NCBI GenBank assembly: GCA_037127255.1
Contig: JBANSL010000009.1
Location: 31,306,475 to 31,370,474, forward strand
Reading direction: 5' to 3'
DNA from: Persicaria tinctoria
Lineage: Eukaryota; Streptophyta; Magnoliopsida; Caryophyllales; Polygonaceae
DNA length: 64,000 nt
Program-made: the position numbers and the translations under genes
The notes under the pieces: model-generated
Database searches by the model: none
Told to the model about the DNA's origin: nothing
The model's input: the letters and a program-made list of their open reading frames with translations, nothing else
In this document: positions 12,601 to 21,195 of the stretch, piece by piece
How the letters are laid out: every line of letters starts with the position of its first letter
How positions within the stretch are numbered: position 1 is the stretch's first letter

Positions 12601-13687
12601 TGTTTTTGTCCCCAAAGTGGAGGTGTTTTGTTTTAGCTCGTTGCTTCCAGAATCTGTAATTGAATTCTAGTAGTCTCTGCTTCTTAAGTTCTAGTCTGAC
12701 TAGCCGGGCTTCGTTTTTAGCAGATAAAGGGCCCCAAGGTAGACTGATTTGGATAGCTTGTATTTTATTTTCCACATTTGATAATTGACGGTTAATATTA
12801 TTAGTATTTCCTTTACACCAAAGTTTGATTCTTCTTTTAAGTAGTTTTTGTTTTTGCGCCATGCTGTAACTATGTGAGCCTTTTAATTTATAATTCCATA
12901 CTTTCTCAATCATAGATTTAACAGCTTCGTTTGTAGTCCAGGCCATTTCAAATCTAAAGGGGGAACCTTTTTTCTTATCATGTTGCCCAATTACAAGAGA
13001 GATTGGAGCATGATCAGATTTGGAAAACGGATGGTGTTTGGTGCACAGATTCGGAAACCAGTTTAGAATTTGTTGTTGAACTAGAATTCTATCTAGTCTT
13101 TCATACGTATTGTTAGCTTGGGATCTACTTTTCCTCCAGGTAATAGGAGAGCCACTGTAAGGGAGGGTATATAACTCTAGTTCCTCTTTTACATTTCGTA
13201 ACCTTCTAAATCTGGTGATACTAGGTGTAGCACCACCTACCTTTTCAGTATCATTTTCTATATCATTAAGGTCACCAATTATGATGAAGGGATAGTTATA
13301 TTTACTAATGGTATGGGAGAGATCATCCCAAAATTCATCTTTCTCTTGTTCTATTGAAGGAGCATAGACACAGGCTAAAATTAAATCATGATTTTCTATA
13401 TTGAGTTTCATTATAATATATCTGGGATTTTCCTCAATGATATCAGAGTAAGTATCTGAATTTCGTTTTTGAAAGAGCCATATACCACCTTTTCTTCCAT
13501 TTGATTTAATACAGTGGGCTTTGTGAAAGCCAGAACTCCGAATCTGAGTCTCCGAGGGGGCTATTACAGATTTAGTTTCAGAGAGAACAAGGATATCTAT
13601 ATTATTGTTGAATCTAAAGTGATTAATTTCTTGCCACAAGAGTGGCCGTTTGGTACCTCTAACATTCCAATAAGCGATATTAGTCAT
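9616..13687 (-). pseudogene. LINE-4 ORF2 with two disabling lesions
   Basis: I take the ATG at 13687 (MTNIAYWNVRGTKR) because the AP-endonuclease-like domain begins there. Endonuclease motifs: LSETKS, VYAPS, GDLNDI, ITWRKS, RLDRILV and KSDHAPIS. A linker of about 200 residues follows. RT (12264-10891) shows PGPDGYP, LDMEKAYDKI, RQGDPLSP and TFADDTIIF, all catalytic residues present. zf-RVT has CSLC followed by H-L-L-T-R-C. RNase H (9616-10818) has NVDGS, EASAML, ERDNQ and AADYIA. A 1-nt shift near 12260 separates endonuclease and RT, and a TAG near 10890, where relatives read Trp, separates RT from RNase H. Otherwise the frame is open over about 1350 codons. Confidence 0.9.
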
Positions 13688-14465
13688 ATAATAACTTGTA
13701 ATAGTAGCAAATTTGATTTCTCCATTTATGTAAGGTAATACAGAGTAAGGAGTAAGGATAAGAAGCATGAAGACCATGATATATAACCTTCAATTTGCAA
13801 AGTTTCCTCTTAAGAGTTTCTTCATATGACTCACCAAGTTTGCAGTCCTCCTGATTTCCATAACAATAGATACAATTATTTTTACATGATGATCTTTGAT
13901 TTCCTGATGAAGCATGCTTCAACAGCTTGAAGCATCTCCAGCCTTGTGTACTTCTGGGATGAGTGCAGTAAATTTTTCCATAAAGTTTGAGTTTTGAAAG
14001 TTTATATGGAGTTTTGGGGCAGCAAACCACCACTGAGTGATTAGAGTCACACATGGGGAGCTTAAGTTTTCGGGAGATTAGTTGTGGAAGCATACCTTGG
14101 ATAGTGCTTTTGTGGCATTCCGAGCACACCAGAAGCGCATAAGCAAGGCTACAAACACAAGGGTTCCTGCCATAGAACAGCCAACAACAAAAAGGGGGGC
14201 CAACCAACAGCCTATGATGATAATAAAGACTAAGATTATAACTATTAACCGCATAGAGATGAAAATAGAGAAGCTTTCCAGTAGAAAAATTAGGAAAGAC
14301 CTCTCCATCTTCACCCAAAGAGTTTCGAGCATTACAAGGCCAATACAGCAGGCAATCAAGCAAACCATAATTCAAAAGACAGATAACATCGGGGTTATTT
14401 AGCTGATAGATATGAGCTTTCTGATGCTCATCCCCACACCATAAAGTCAGATAGGTGCTAATCAT
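13680..14465 (-). CDS. Cys-rich ORF between LINE ORF1 and ORF2
   Basis: An uninterrupted 261-codon frame lies exactly between ORF1 and ORF2 of LINE-4. Its ATG overlaps the ORF1 stop by one base (TGATG), and its 3' end overlaps the ORF2 start by a few bases. The C-terminal half is Cys/His-rich: PMCDSNH, VVVCCPKT, IYCTHP, WRCFKLLKH, then C-x4-C-x2-C-x6-C, which looks like one or two zinc-binding units. The N-terminal half is hydrophobic and also Cys-rich, and less convincing as protein. I do not recognise a family. It may be a captured or lineage-specific LINE ORF, the C-terminus of ORF1 after a frame change, or partly chance. Confidence 0.45.
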   Translation of the reverse strand: MISTYLTLWCGDEHQKAHIYQLNNPDVICLLNYGLLDCLLYWPCNARNSLGEDGEVFPNFSTGKLLYFHLYAVNSYNLSLYYHHRLLVGPPFCCWLFYGRNPCVCSLAYALLVCSECHKSTIQGMLPQLISRKLKLPMCDSNHSVVVCCPKTPYKLSKLKLYGKIYCTHPRSTQGWRCFKLLKHASSGNQRSSCKNNCIYCYGNQEDCKLGESYEETLKRKLCKLKVIYHGLHASYPYSLLCITLHKWRNQICYYYKLLYD

Positions 14466-15250
14466 CAGTTCTTCTTTTTGCGGGACTTCTTCAAAGCTGG
14501 AGAGGAGGCTTCAGTGCAGTCTTCCTCCTTCTTGCGTTTAGCAACTTCACCATCACTCAGAGCAGCATCCTTCTCGCTATTCTTGATGATAATACCACCC
14601 ATTCTTCTGATCATGGAGTTGTCAGAGCGCATGGAGTTCCTGGATTCCTCAGCATCATCATCAGTGGCTAACATTTTGCCTTTCTGGTGGGCTTTGATGA
14701 GCTCCTCAAGACCTCCTTTAGCCAGAGTGTAGCCAGTAGAGGAGTTGGCATTGTTGGAGGAGAGGAGAGTATGAAGAATGGAAGGGGCAATAGCAAAGGG
14801 AGGGGTACTGCTTTCAACTGTTATCTTGGCCAGATGAGCATTGTTGAGGGAGATGAGGTGGTTAATGAGCTCAGTAGAGTAGTTGCCATTGGGAGTAGAG
14901 TGAGTATGGGTCTTAGGGGGGGGGGGCAGTAGTGATAGGTAGGAGACCATAATCTCCCTGTCTAGGGATCATAGTCTGAGAGACCATGGGCTCCTCATGT
15001 TGAATGTAAGGGACAAAGGCATTGCCACCCCCAACATTTCTATTCTCAGTAGGATTCCTGTTGTGGTTAGCAGCAGGGGAGTGAGAGATGAGGTCAAGCT
15101 GAGGGTTTTCCTCAAGGATTAGGCTAAATTTTCTAGGACGAGGAGCATTGAGAGGACAGTCTTCATAGATGTGGTCATAGCCACCACAACAACCACACCC
15201 ATCAGAGAAATCTTCATACCAAATACGCAGCTTAATGGACTCATTTTCAT
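14465..15250 (-). pseudogene. LINE-4 ORF1 (gag-like, zinc knuckle), 5'-truncated
   Basis: Two overlapping frames make up the RNA-binding ORF1. The upstream part (to 14913) has a CX2CX4HX4C zinc knuckle reading CGCCGGYDHIYEDC, then a linker rich in Asn/Pro. The downstream part (14950-14465) is low in complexity and ends in a basic tail SRKKKN. The frame changes inside a 10-base G run at about 14917-14926, so the break may be a recent polymerase slip or even a sequencing artefact. The N-terminal DUF4283-like region expected in plant LINE ORF1 is missing at the 5' edge. Confidence 0.7.
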
Positions 15251-15262
15251 TCTTTCTCAATT

Positions 15263-15610
15263 GTTGCTTACAAAGAAAACATAAAGGATGATAAAGTTAG
15301 GAATTGTTTGATAAGGGAGAATCGATTTTTTTAAAATAATTTTCTTTATACCCATATATGATAAAGAATGTTAAAAAATTATTTAAAAAACTCTTAAATT
15401 TATTATTTTAATCGTAATTTTTAATTGAAAAAACTAAGAGAAGCAAAAATTTAGTCAAACGAATTTGAACTCATGACTTCATGATTTAATGCCCACTTTG
15501 TACCAGGGAATGTGTTTTATAATTTTTTTTTTTGTATTACTTTAGTTCTAAAATTAGTAGAAAATAGTTTTAAAAAACATGCAATTTTTTTCCTTTCCAA
15601 TATCAGGGGG
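15263..15610. other. AT-rich intergenic stretch
   Basis: No gene seen. It includes the outer 14-mer repeat at 15277-15290 and T/A-rich runs. Confidence 0.5.
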
Positions 15611-15653
15611 TTAGAGCATGTGCAACCATGGGGTTACCTCTTTCCTTTTTCAA

Positions 15654-18637
15654 TTTTTTTTTTTTTTGATTAAGTAAAAATTCGGATGCGAAATCGCTAT
15701 CCGATAGCATCCTTTCGGATGAGGTCGATGAGACCTGGATCATTGTATATAGATGGGGTGGAGGCAATATGAGCAAGGTGTGCAACCTTATCCGCCACAC
15801 AATTGCCGTTACGAAGGATGTGTGAAAACGATACTTCGTAAAACCCCATAAGAAGGGTGCTAATATCACCCATGATTAGCTCAATTTCCCATGGACATCT
15901 AGTTTTAGCCTGTAAATGATTGATAATGGTGAGTGAATCTCCTTCTATTATTATTTTAGGGATTCTCAAATCGAGGGCTTTGAGAACACCCCTTCTTAAT
16001 GCCAAAGCTTCGGTCATTAGAGGGGTTTGGTATCCGACCATTTCACTACCCATTGCTACTGGATTCCCTGTGTTGTCACGAATGATGTAACCTATCGAAC
16101 TCTGTCGTTGGCCTGATGCTGAACCATCAAAATTTAGTTTTAATTTCCCAGTTGGTGGCTTTTTCCATTTTTCCTTATTCCTTCTATTCCCACTTTTTCT
16201 GGGGGGATTTGCTTGTCTTTGTATTTTATTGTCGTCCTCTTTACTTTGCTCCCCTGCTTTCTTCCATTCATTAATGTATGATTCCACAAGTTTCATAAAT
16301 GCTCTTTCATTTGGCACTTTTTGTTGTTGGAAGATTAGCTTATTACGAACCATCCATATTGTCCACCAATGGAATACCAATTTCATTTTCTGCTGTGTGT
16401 CAAGTAATCTACCTAATTTGGACATTAGTTCCTCTATATTCCTTGTTATCCTGATATTGTCTTTGATTTCGGATTTCACTTTCGGTGATAAACATGAACA
16501 ACAGAAAGAGAATCTGCATTCGAATAATAGGTGGGTAGTGTCTTCTTCGTGGTGATTGCACAAGGTACAGTAAGGGGGTATTGCAACTCCTCTTTTAGCA
16601 AGACGGGTCGCTGTTGGGAGTCCATTCTGACAGACTTTCCACATGAAATTCTTTATTTTAGGCGGAACGTTCAAGTTCCAAATCCACGCATTATTGTCGT
16701 TATTTAATTCTATTGTTTTCGTGTTGAGTTTGTACGCACTAGACGTCGTAAACCATCCTTTTCTATCTGGCCACCAGTACATTCTGTCTTGGATTCGATT
16801 TACTGGGAGTGGAATATCTGTGATTTGTTGCGCTATACCATATGGTACTACTGTTTGTAATTTATCCAAATTCCATGCTCCATTAAGTATGTACTGATCA
16901 ACTGTATCTTCCCAATTGATCTTTGATGGGTCGAGACGAGCATTTTGAATATCCTTCACGGGAGCCCAGTTATCAAGCCAGAACTTGATTGTTTTTCCAT
17001 CGCCAACTGACCATGCTAGACCTTCCTTAAATGGCCGAATGAGTTTTCTTAGTTGCGTCCATTGCCACGATGCATTTCCTTTCTTGTCGAAATTAAGTAG
17101 TGGTATTGACTTTAGATACTTATGTTTGATAATTTTGACCCAACTGTTATCCGGTTCCGCAATGATTTTCCAAATGAGTTTCATTTGTAGTGCCTCATTC
17201 ATTTCTTTGGTTTTCCTTAATCCCATTCCTCCTTTCGCTTTCGGTTTACATACTCTATCCCATCCAATTAGTGGTTTGTATTGGAGGTCTTTGTTCCAGA
17301 AGAAAGTTCTATTGATTTTTTCTAGCGCTGTGTGAATTGTCACCGGGAGCATAAAGCTTTGCATAGCAAATAGTGGTTTAGAAGCTAAATTTGAGTTTAT
17401 TAACACCGACCTCCCATGTTGAGACATTGATTCAGCTCTCCATTTTGCCAATTGGTTAGTCGTTTTTCCGATGATTTCTTCGAATGTGCTTTTATTTACT
17501 CTACCGTCAACTATCGGACACCCTAGGTACTTGTCAAGTTTAACATGCTTTGATATACTTAAACATCCCTCAATAGTTAATATTCGCGATGCAGGAATCC
17601 CTGGGGAACCTTGAAAGGCCGACTTGTTATAATTAACTTTCTGCCCCGACAATAAACAGTAATCGTCGACAATTTTCCTTACTTTTTCACATGCTGCCAT
17701 GTTGCCTTTCGTAAAAATGATAATATCATCAGCGAATGCTAGGAAAGGGATTCTTGGTCCAGAAGGACCAAACCTAAAGCCAATGCCAAACTGGTTGAGA
17801 TTTGATTCATCTGTTAGTTTCCTCGCGAGCACCTCTGCTCCAAGGATGAACAAGAATGGAGACATGGGGTCGCCTTGTCTTAATCCCCTAGATGGTTTAA
17901 AGACTTCTGTAGGCCCATTATTTACTAAAACCGAGAAGGAGACTGTTGTTACACATTCCATTATTAAACTTATGACATAGTTGCTGAAACCAAATTTTCT
18001 TAATACTGCCTCGGTGAAGGTCCAATCAACTCTATCGTAGGCTTTTTCCATATCCAGTTTAATAGCTAGCCATCCTTCTGATCCTTTCCTTGACTTAAAT
18101 GAATGGAAGATCTCATGTGCTATCAGTATGTTATCCTGAATTGCTCTATCAGATACAAATGCTCCTTGAAAGGGGTGTATTAATTTCCCAATCACCTTCT
18201 TGAGTCTTTCTGTTAAAATTCTCGATATTATTTTATATATTGTTGAACACAGACTAATAGGTCTATAGTCTGACGTCTTTGATGGATTGTCACACTTTGG
18301 TAGCAGAGTGATAAATGTATGATTTATCTGTCGAAGAATTCTGCCTGAATGGAAAAAGGCTTTAACTGCTTTAATCACATCATTCCCGATAATGTCCCAG
18401 TGAGACTTATAAAACTCCGCAGTCATCCCATCTGGTCCCGGGGATTTGTTGAGGCCTAATGACCATACCGCATTTTTTATTTCACTGTTAGATGGCTGTT
18501 GGCTTAGGGTCCTATTTTCTCCTTTTTCAATTTGTATCCCCTTATTATAATTTGCCAACTCATATATTTTTTTCTCTAAATTATTTTCTACTTTTTCTAC
18601 CTCTTCTTTAGAGGTTACCTTGTTCCACACTTTGTGT
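15654..18637 (-). mobile_element. 5'-truncated LINE (LINE-3) with open ORF2 remnant
   Basis: Minus-strand LINE inserted in the MITE. The poly(A) tail reads as T15 at 15654-15668, and the 5' end is near 18637, where homology to ORF2 stops and MITE-type sequence resumes. ORF1 and the endonuclease are absent, so it cannot move by itself. A short duplicated segment (CTTGTGTGTTTAAAAAAA-like at about 18631 and 18673) lies next to the 5' junction. I found no clean target duplication. Confidence 0.85.
15697..18630 (-). CDS. LINE-3 reverse transcriptase/RNase H, long open frame
   Basis: A 977-codon frame without a stop. It has the RT fingers/palm with NKSPGPDGMT near residue 55, LDMEKAYDRVDW near 195, RQGDPMSP, and the catalytic LAFADDIIIF near residue 297. 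The connection region has TFFWNKDLQYKPLIGWDR. The zf-RVT region lies near 640-710 with YCTLC followed by HLLFEC. RNase H covers about 830-960 with FDGSAS, TEALAL, EGDS and ADKVAH. The catalytic residues look intact. The first codon given is GTG, and a stop lies four codons upstream, so the natural start is lost with the 5' truncation. Translation in vivo is doubtful; the open frame mainly indicates a recent insertion. Confidence 0.85.
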   Translation of the reverse strand: MWNKVTSKEEVEKVENNLEKKIYELANYNKGIQIEKGENRTLSQQPSNSEIKNAVWSLGLNKSPGPDGMTAEFYKSHWDIIGNDVIKAVKAFFHSGRILRQINHTFITLLPKCDNPSKTSDYRPISLCSTIYKIISRILTERLKKVIGKLIHPFQGAFVSDRAIQDNILIAHEIFHSFKSRKGSEGWLAIKLDMEKAYDRVDWTFTEAVLRKFGFSNYVISLIMECVTTVSFSVLVNNGPTEVFKPSRGLRQGDPMSPFLFILGAEVLARKLTDESNLNQFGIGFRFGPSGPRIPFLAFADDIIIFTKGNMAACEKVRKIVDDYCLLSGQKVNYNKSAFQGSPGIPASRILTIEGCLSISKHVKLDKYLGCPIVDGRVNKSTFEEIIGKTTNQLAKWRAESMSQHGRSVLINSNLASKPLFAMQSFMLPVTIHTALEKINRTFFWNKDLQYKPLIGWDRVCKPKAKGGMGLRKTKEMNEALQMKLIWKIIAEPDNSWVKIIKHKYLKSIPLLNFDKKGNASWQWTQLRKLIRPFKEGLAWSVGDGKTIKFWLDNWAPVKDIQNARLDPSKINWEDTVDQYILNGAWNLDKLQTVVPYGIAQQITDIPLPVNRIQDRMYWWPDRKGWFTTSSAYKLNTKTIELNNDNNAWIWNLNVPPKIKNFMWKVCQNGLPTATRLAKRGVAIPPYCTLCNHHEEDTTHLLFECRFSFCCSCLSPKVKSEIKDNIRITRNIEELMSKLGRLLDTQQKMKLVFHWWTIWMVRNKLIFQQQKVPNERAFMKLVESYINEWKKAGEQSKEDDNKIQRQANPPRKSGNRRNKEKWKKPPTGKLKLNFDGSASGQRQSSIGYIIRDNTGNPVAMGSEMVGYQTPLMTEALALRRGVLKALDLRIPKIIIEGDSLTIINHLQAKTRCPWEIELIMGDISTLLMGFYEVSFSHILRNGNCVADKVAHLAHIASTPSIYNDPGLIDLIRKDAIG

Positions 18638-18871
18638 GTTTAAAAAAAATATAAATAACATGTAGTTACCCACTTGTGTGTTTAAAAAAAAAGTTAAAAT
18701 AAAAGGGAAGATGTTACCTTAGTAGAAAGAGATAACCCCTTCCAACCTCTTCCCTTAAGGTTTGACTTGTAACCATGAGTTTATCTTTTAAGACCTATAA
18801 GCTAAGCAAAACTCATGGTTGCACATGGTCTTAAGTCACCCTATACCTTGTTGACCCTTGCTTAGGTGTAA

Positions 18872-19257
18872 GAGCATCAACAACCAAGGGTTTTGATTAC
18901 CTTAAGGTCACTAAAAGGTAACCCCTTGGTTGTGGCTTATAACTTAAGGTAATGGAATGGAAGAGGTTACCTTGGTAGAGAGAGGTAACCTCTTCTCTTT
19001 TGTAATTTTGTTTTCTTTTTTTTTTTAATCAAAAAGTAAAGGAAAGATATGATGGTTGACATGATAAAGGAAAAGAAAAGGTGAAAATCAATTTAAAAAG
19101 AGGTAGGAGGTTTCTCCATGGTTATAGAACAAACCTTTTAAGATAAGGTAGAAAAAGTGAAAAAATATTTAAACAAAAAAATAAATAAGATGTAAAATTA
19201 TAATAGGATGAGAGAAAAGAAATTTGGTAAGAGGTTTCCCCATGGTTGTTGATGGTC
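18872..19257. mobile_element. PIF/Harbinger-like MITE, 386 bp
   Basis: Starts GAGCATCAACAACCAAGGGG-like and ends with the inverted match TGGTTGTTGATGGTC. It is flanked by TAA at 18869-18871 and 19258-19260. It shares the GAGCATNNNCAACCA terminus and GGTTACC blocks with the split MITE 40 bp to its left. There is no coding frame, so it would depend on transposase from elsewhere. Confidence 0.8.
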
Positions 19258-19260
19258 TAA

Positions 19261-19503
19261 GAGCTATTCAAATGGGCTCAACATTGGAGATGGCAGAGGC
19301 TGGGGCATATCATTTATGTTTTCCAATTTGCATGAGATGATGATTTGACACGTATCATGATATCATTGTGGAGTCTGATTGTCGAATTGTTAAATTCACA
19401 ATTGCGGAATAAAAACCCTTTCGAGAAATGTGTTGTGTTTCATTTTGAAGAATGTGATGCATATTCTCTCTCTCTCTCTCTCTCAAATTAGATTTGTTTG
19501 TGT
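19261..19503 (+). pseudogene. LINE RNase H remnant, left half of a split LINE tail
   Basis: A short frame reads MAEAGAY, then two stops, then HDIIVESDCRIVK. The MAEA and IVESDC blocks are the E and D motifs of the RNase H domain of plant LINEs. A (TC)n run (about 19466-19484) follows. The 7.9-kb element at 19513 interrupts the sequence, and a LINE-type 3' end with poly(A) resumes at 27426-27571. Confidence 0.55.
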
Positions 19504-19512
19504 GTTTCTACT
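19504..19512. repeat. Target duplication of the 7.9-kb TIR element (left)
   Basis: GTTTCTACT here matches GTTTTTACT at 27417-27425 with one difference, giving 9 bp, or 8 bp if the last T belongs to the element. Confidence 0.65.
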
Positions 19513-19620
19513 AGGGGTGGGCGCGGGACGGGACGGGATGGGGGTCGTCCTGCGTCCCGTCCCTCGTAATTTTTGCGGGACGGTGCGGGACCGCGATGAG
19601 ACGGGCCTTGTCCCTCAAAT
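19513..19620 (+). repeat. Left terminal inverted repeat of the 7.9-kb element
   Basis: GC-rich repeat built from GGGACGGG and CGTCC words. It is partly alignable in reverse complement to about 27300-27416, for example the shared TCGTCCTG and TGCGGGACGG blocks. Confidence 0.7.
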
Positions 19621-19958
19621 AATAAATATTCAAATAAAATTTTAAAATTCGTATATATTTTACGGTTTTCAAACGTGTAACATATATATATATTTATAAT
19701 AGTTTTATATTTTACGATATTTGTTATATATACACATATTTGATACATTATAGTATTATACATATAATTACAATACATATATAGACACACTAATACAATA
19801 TAAACTATAGAATTAGTATATACCGTATAGAATTAGTAAGTGTGAGTGTGTTGTACAATGTACATATGTATACTGTATACATAATACACGTACTGTAGGT
19901 ACATATATTTATGTGTAAAGAATATATAGGGTTTACAGCCACCCGAGCCCGGACGTGC

Positions 19959-19980
19959 AGCACATCCTTAAGGACGTGCA
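19959..19980. repeat. 22-bp repeat containing ATCCTTAAGGACGTGCA, copy 1
   Basis: Exact 22-base match to 24006-24027, each time just upstream of one of the element's two genes. The core CCTTAAGG is palindromic, and related CACGTCCTTA words recur at 27168-27235. Confidence 0.75.
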
Positions 19981-20042
19981 AGCTCGTCCCCTAAAATCGA
20001 AGCCGACGTGCTTCGTCGTTCCCAATTCCATCCAAATCCAGA

Positions 20043-20520
20043 AGAGAGAAAGAGAGAGCGGCCGAGAGCGATTGCCGGAGACCGAGTGCCATTGCCGGAG
20101 AGAGAGAGAGATCGCCGGAGTGAGAGAGAGAGAGAGAGAGGTTGCCGGAGAGAGAGAAAGAGAAAGAGATCAGAGACAGAGAGAGAGAATCACAGAGAGA
20201 TGGAGCCAGAGAGAGAGAGGTGGTGGTGGAGCTCGCGGTGTTGGCGGATACGGCGGAGGTGGTGCCGGTGGCTGAGGAGGGTGGTGGTGGGGGTGGAGCA
20301 ATGAGGGAGGGGTTGGCGGTGGAGCCAGTGGCCGGGGGTGGTGGTGGGGCGTCGCCCATGGAGGTTGAGGAGGGTGGTGGTGGTGGAGCAGCAGAGGCGG
20401 TGGCCGGGGGTGACGGTGGTGGTGGTGGTGGTGGTGGTGATGGTGGCGGAGTGGCTGAGGCGGACCTATTACTGCTGCGGAAGCGGCGGACTATGGAGGT
20501 TTCGCCGGTCCCGACCCCAC
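20043..20520 (+). repeat. GA-rich then GGT/GGC-rich low-complexity leader
   Basis: A purine-rich (GAGA)n stretch (20043-20220) is followed by GGTGGT/GGCGG repeats to about 20450. The frames here code for Glu/Arg-rich and poly-Gly peptides on either strand, which is what such repeats give by chance. The segment ends in CCG|GTATGT at 20520, a plausible splice donor into the PMD gene, so it might be a first exon. Confidence 0.5.
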
Positions 20521-21195
20521 CGGTATGTTCTTTGATTTATTTATTTTGTTTGATTTATTTTTATAGTTTTATAATATAGTTTAGATTTTAATATAGTATT
20601 ATAATATAATTTGACAGATTATAATTAGTTTTTTTATATAGTTTGATAGATACTATATAATTTGATAGATTATATAATTTTAGTACATAGTTTGAAAGAT
20701 ATTATATAGTTTGTATATTTTGATAGTTTTCATGGAAAAACAATAAAAACGATTAATATATATTACAAGATATTAAAACATATTACAATATATTAAAATA
20801 CATTAAAAGACATTAAAATAAATTAAAATAAAAATGTTAAAATATATTAAAATATATTAAACTACATAAAAATAAATTCTAATTGAAAGACAATAAAAAC
20901 ATTAAAATATAATAAAATATAATAAAATACATAGAAATAAATTTAAATTGAAAGAAAATAAAAACATTAAAATATAATAAATTATAATAAAATACATAAA
21001 AAAATAAATTTAAATTTAAAGTAAATAAAAATATTAAAATATATTAAAAAACCTTAACAGATATTAAAATGCATTAAAAGATATTAAAATATAATAAAAA
21101 CATTATAACATATTAAAATACATAAAAATAGTTAACGAGATAAAATAAAAAACCTTAAAAGTAACAGGTTCTCAACATTTCATAATAACATGCAG
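20521..21195 (+). other. AT-rich stretch, possible first intron of the PMD gene
   Basis: Very AT-rich and built from variants of ATTAAAATATATTAAAA. It lies between a GTATGT donor at 20521 and an ATGCAG acceptor at 21195. No coding capacity. Confidence 0.45.

Larger units (their letters stand above)
9573..15250 (-). mobile_element. Nearly intact L1-type LINE (LINE-4)
   Basis: Minus-strand LINE with a poly(T) start at 9571-9586 (its poly(A) tail), full ORF2, an extra Cys-rich ORF and most of ORF1. The 12-mer TCTTTCTCAATT at 9561-9572 is repeated at 15251-15262 and is the likely target duplication. Because ORF1 starts abruptly at the 5' edge, the copy is slightly 5'-truncated. Few lesions are visible: a slip in a 10-base homopolymer in ORF1, and one frameshift plus one nonsense codon in ORF2. 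It is the youngest-looking coding LINE in the window that still has its endonuclease. Confidence 0.88.
15614..18830. mobile_element. PIF/Harbinger-like MITE split by a LINE
   Basis: The left end GAGCATGTGCAACCATGGGG and the right end (reverse complement GACCATGTGCAACCATGAGT) form a terminal inverted repeat, flanked by TTA at 15611-15613 and 18831-18833, the 3-bp target typical of PIF/Harbinger. Without the LINE the MITE would be about 230 bp. Its GGTTACCT and TAACC motifs recur in the neighbouring MITE at 18872. Confidence 0.75.

Noticed and set aside
20142..20579. 145-codon frame with Glu/Arg and poly-Gly stretches
   Set aside because: All frames through the GA- and GGT-repeats are open on both strands, so openness is a composition effect. 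It is mentioned only as a possible first exon.
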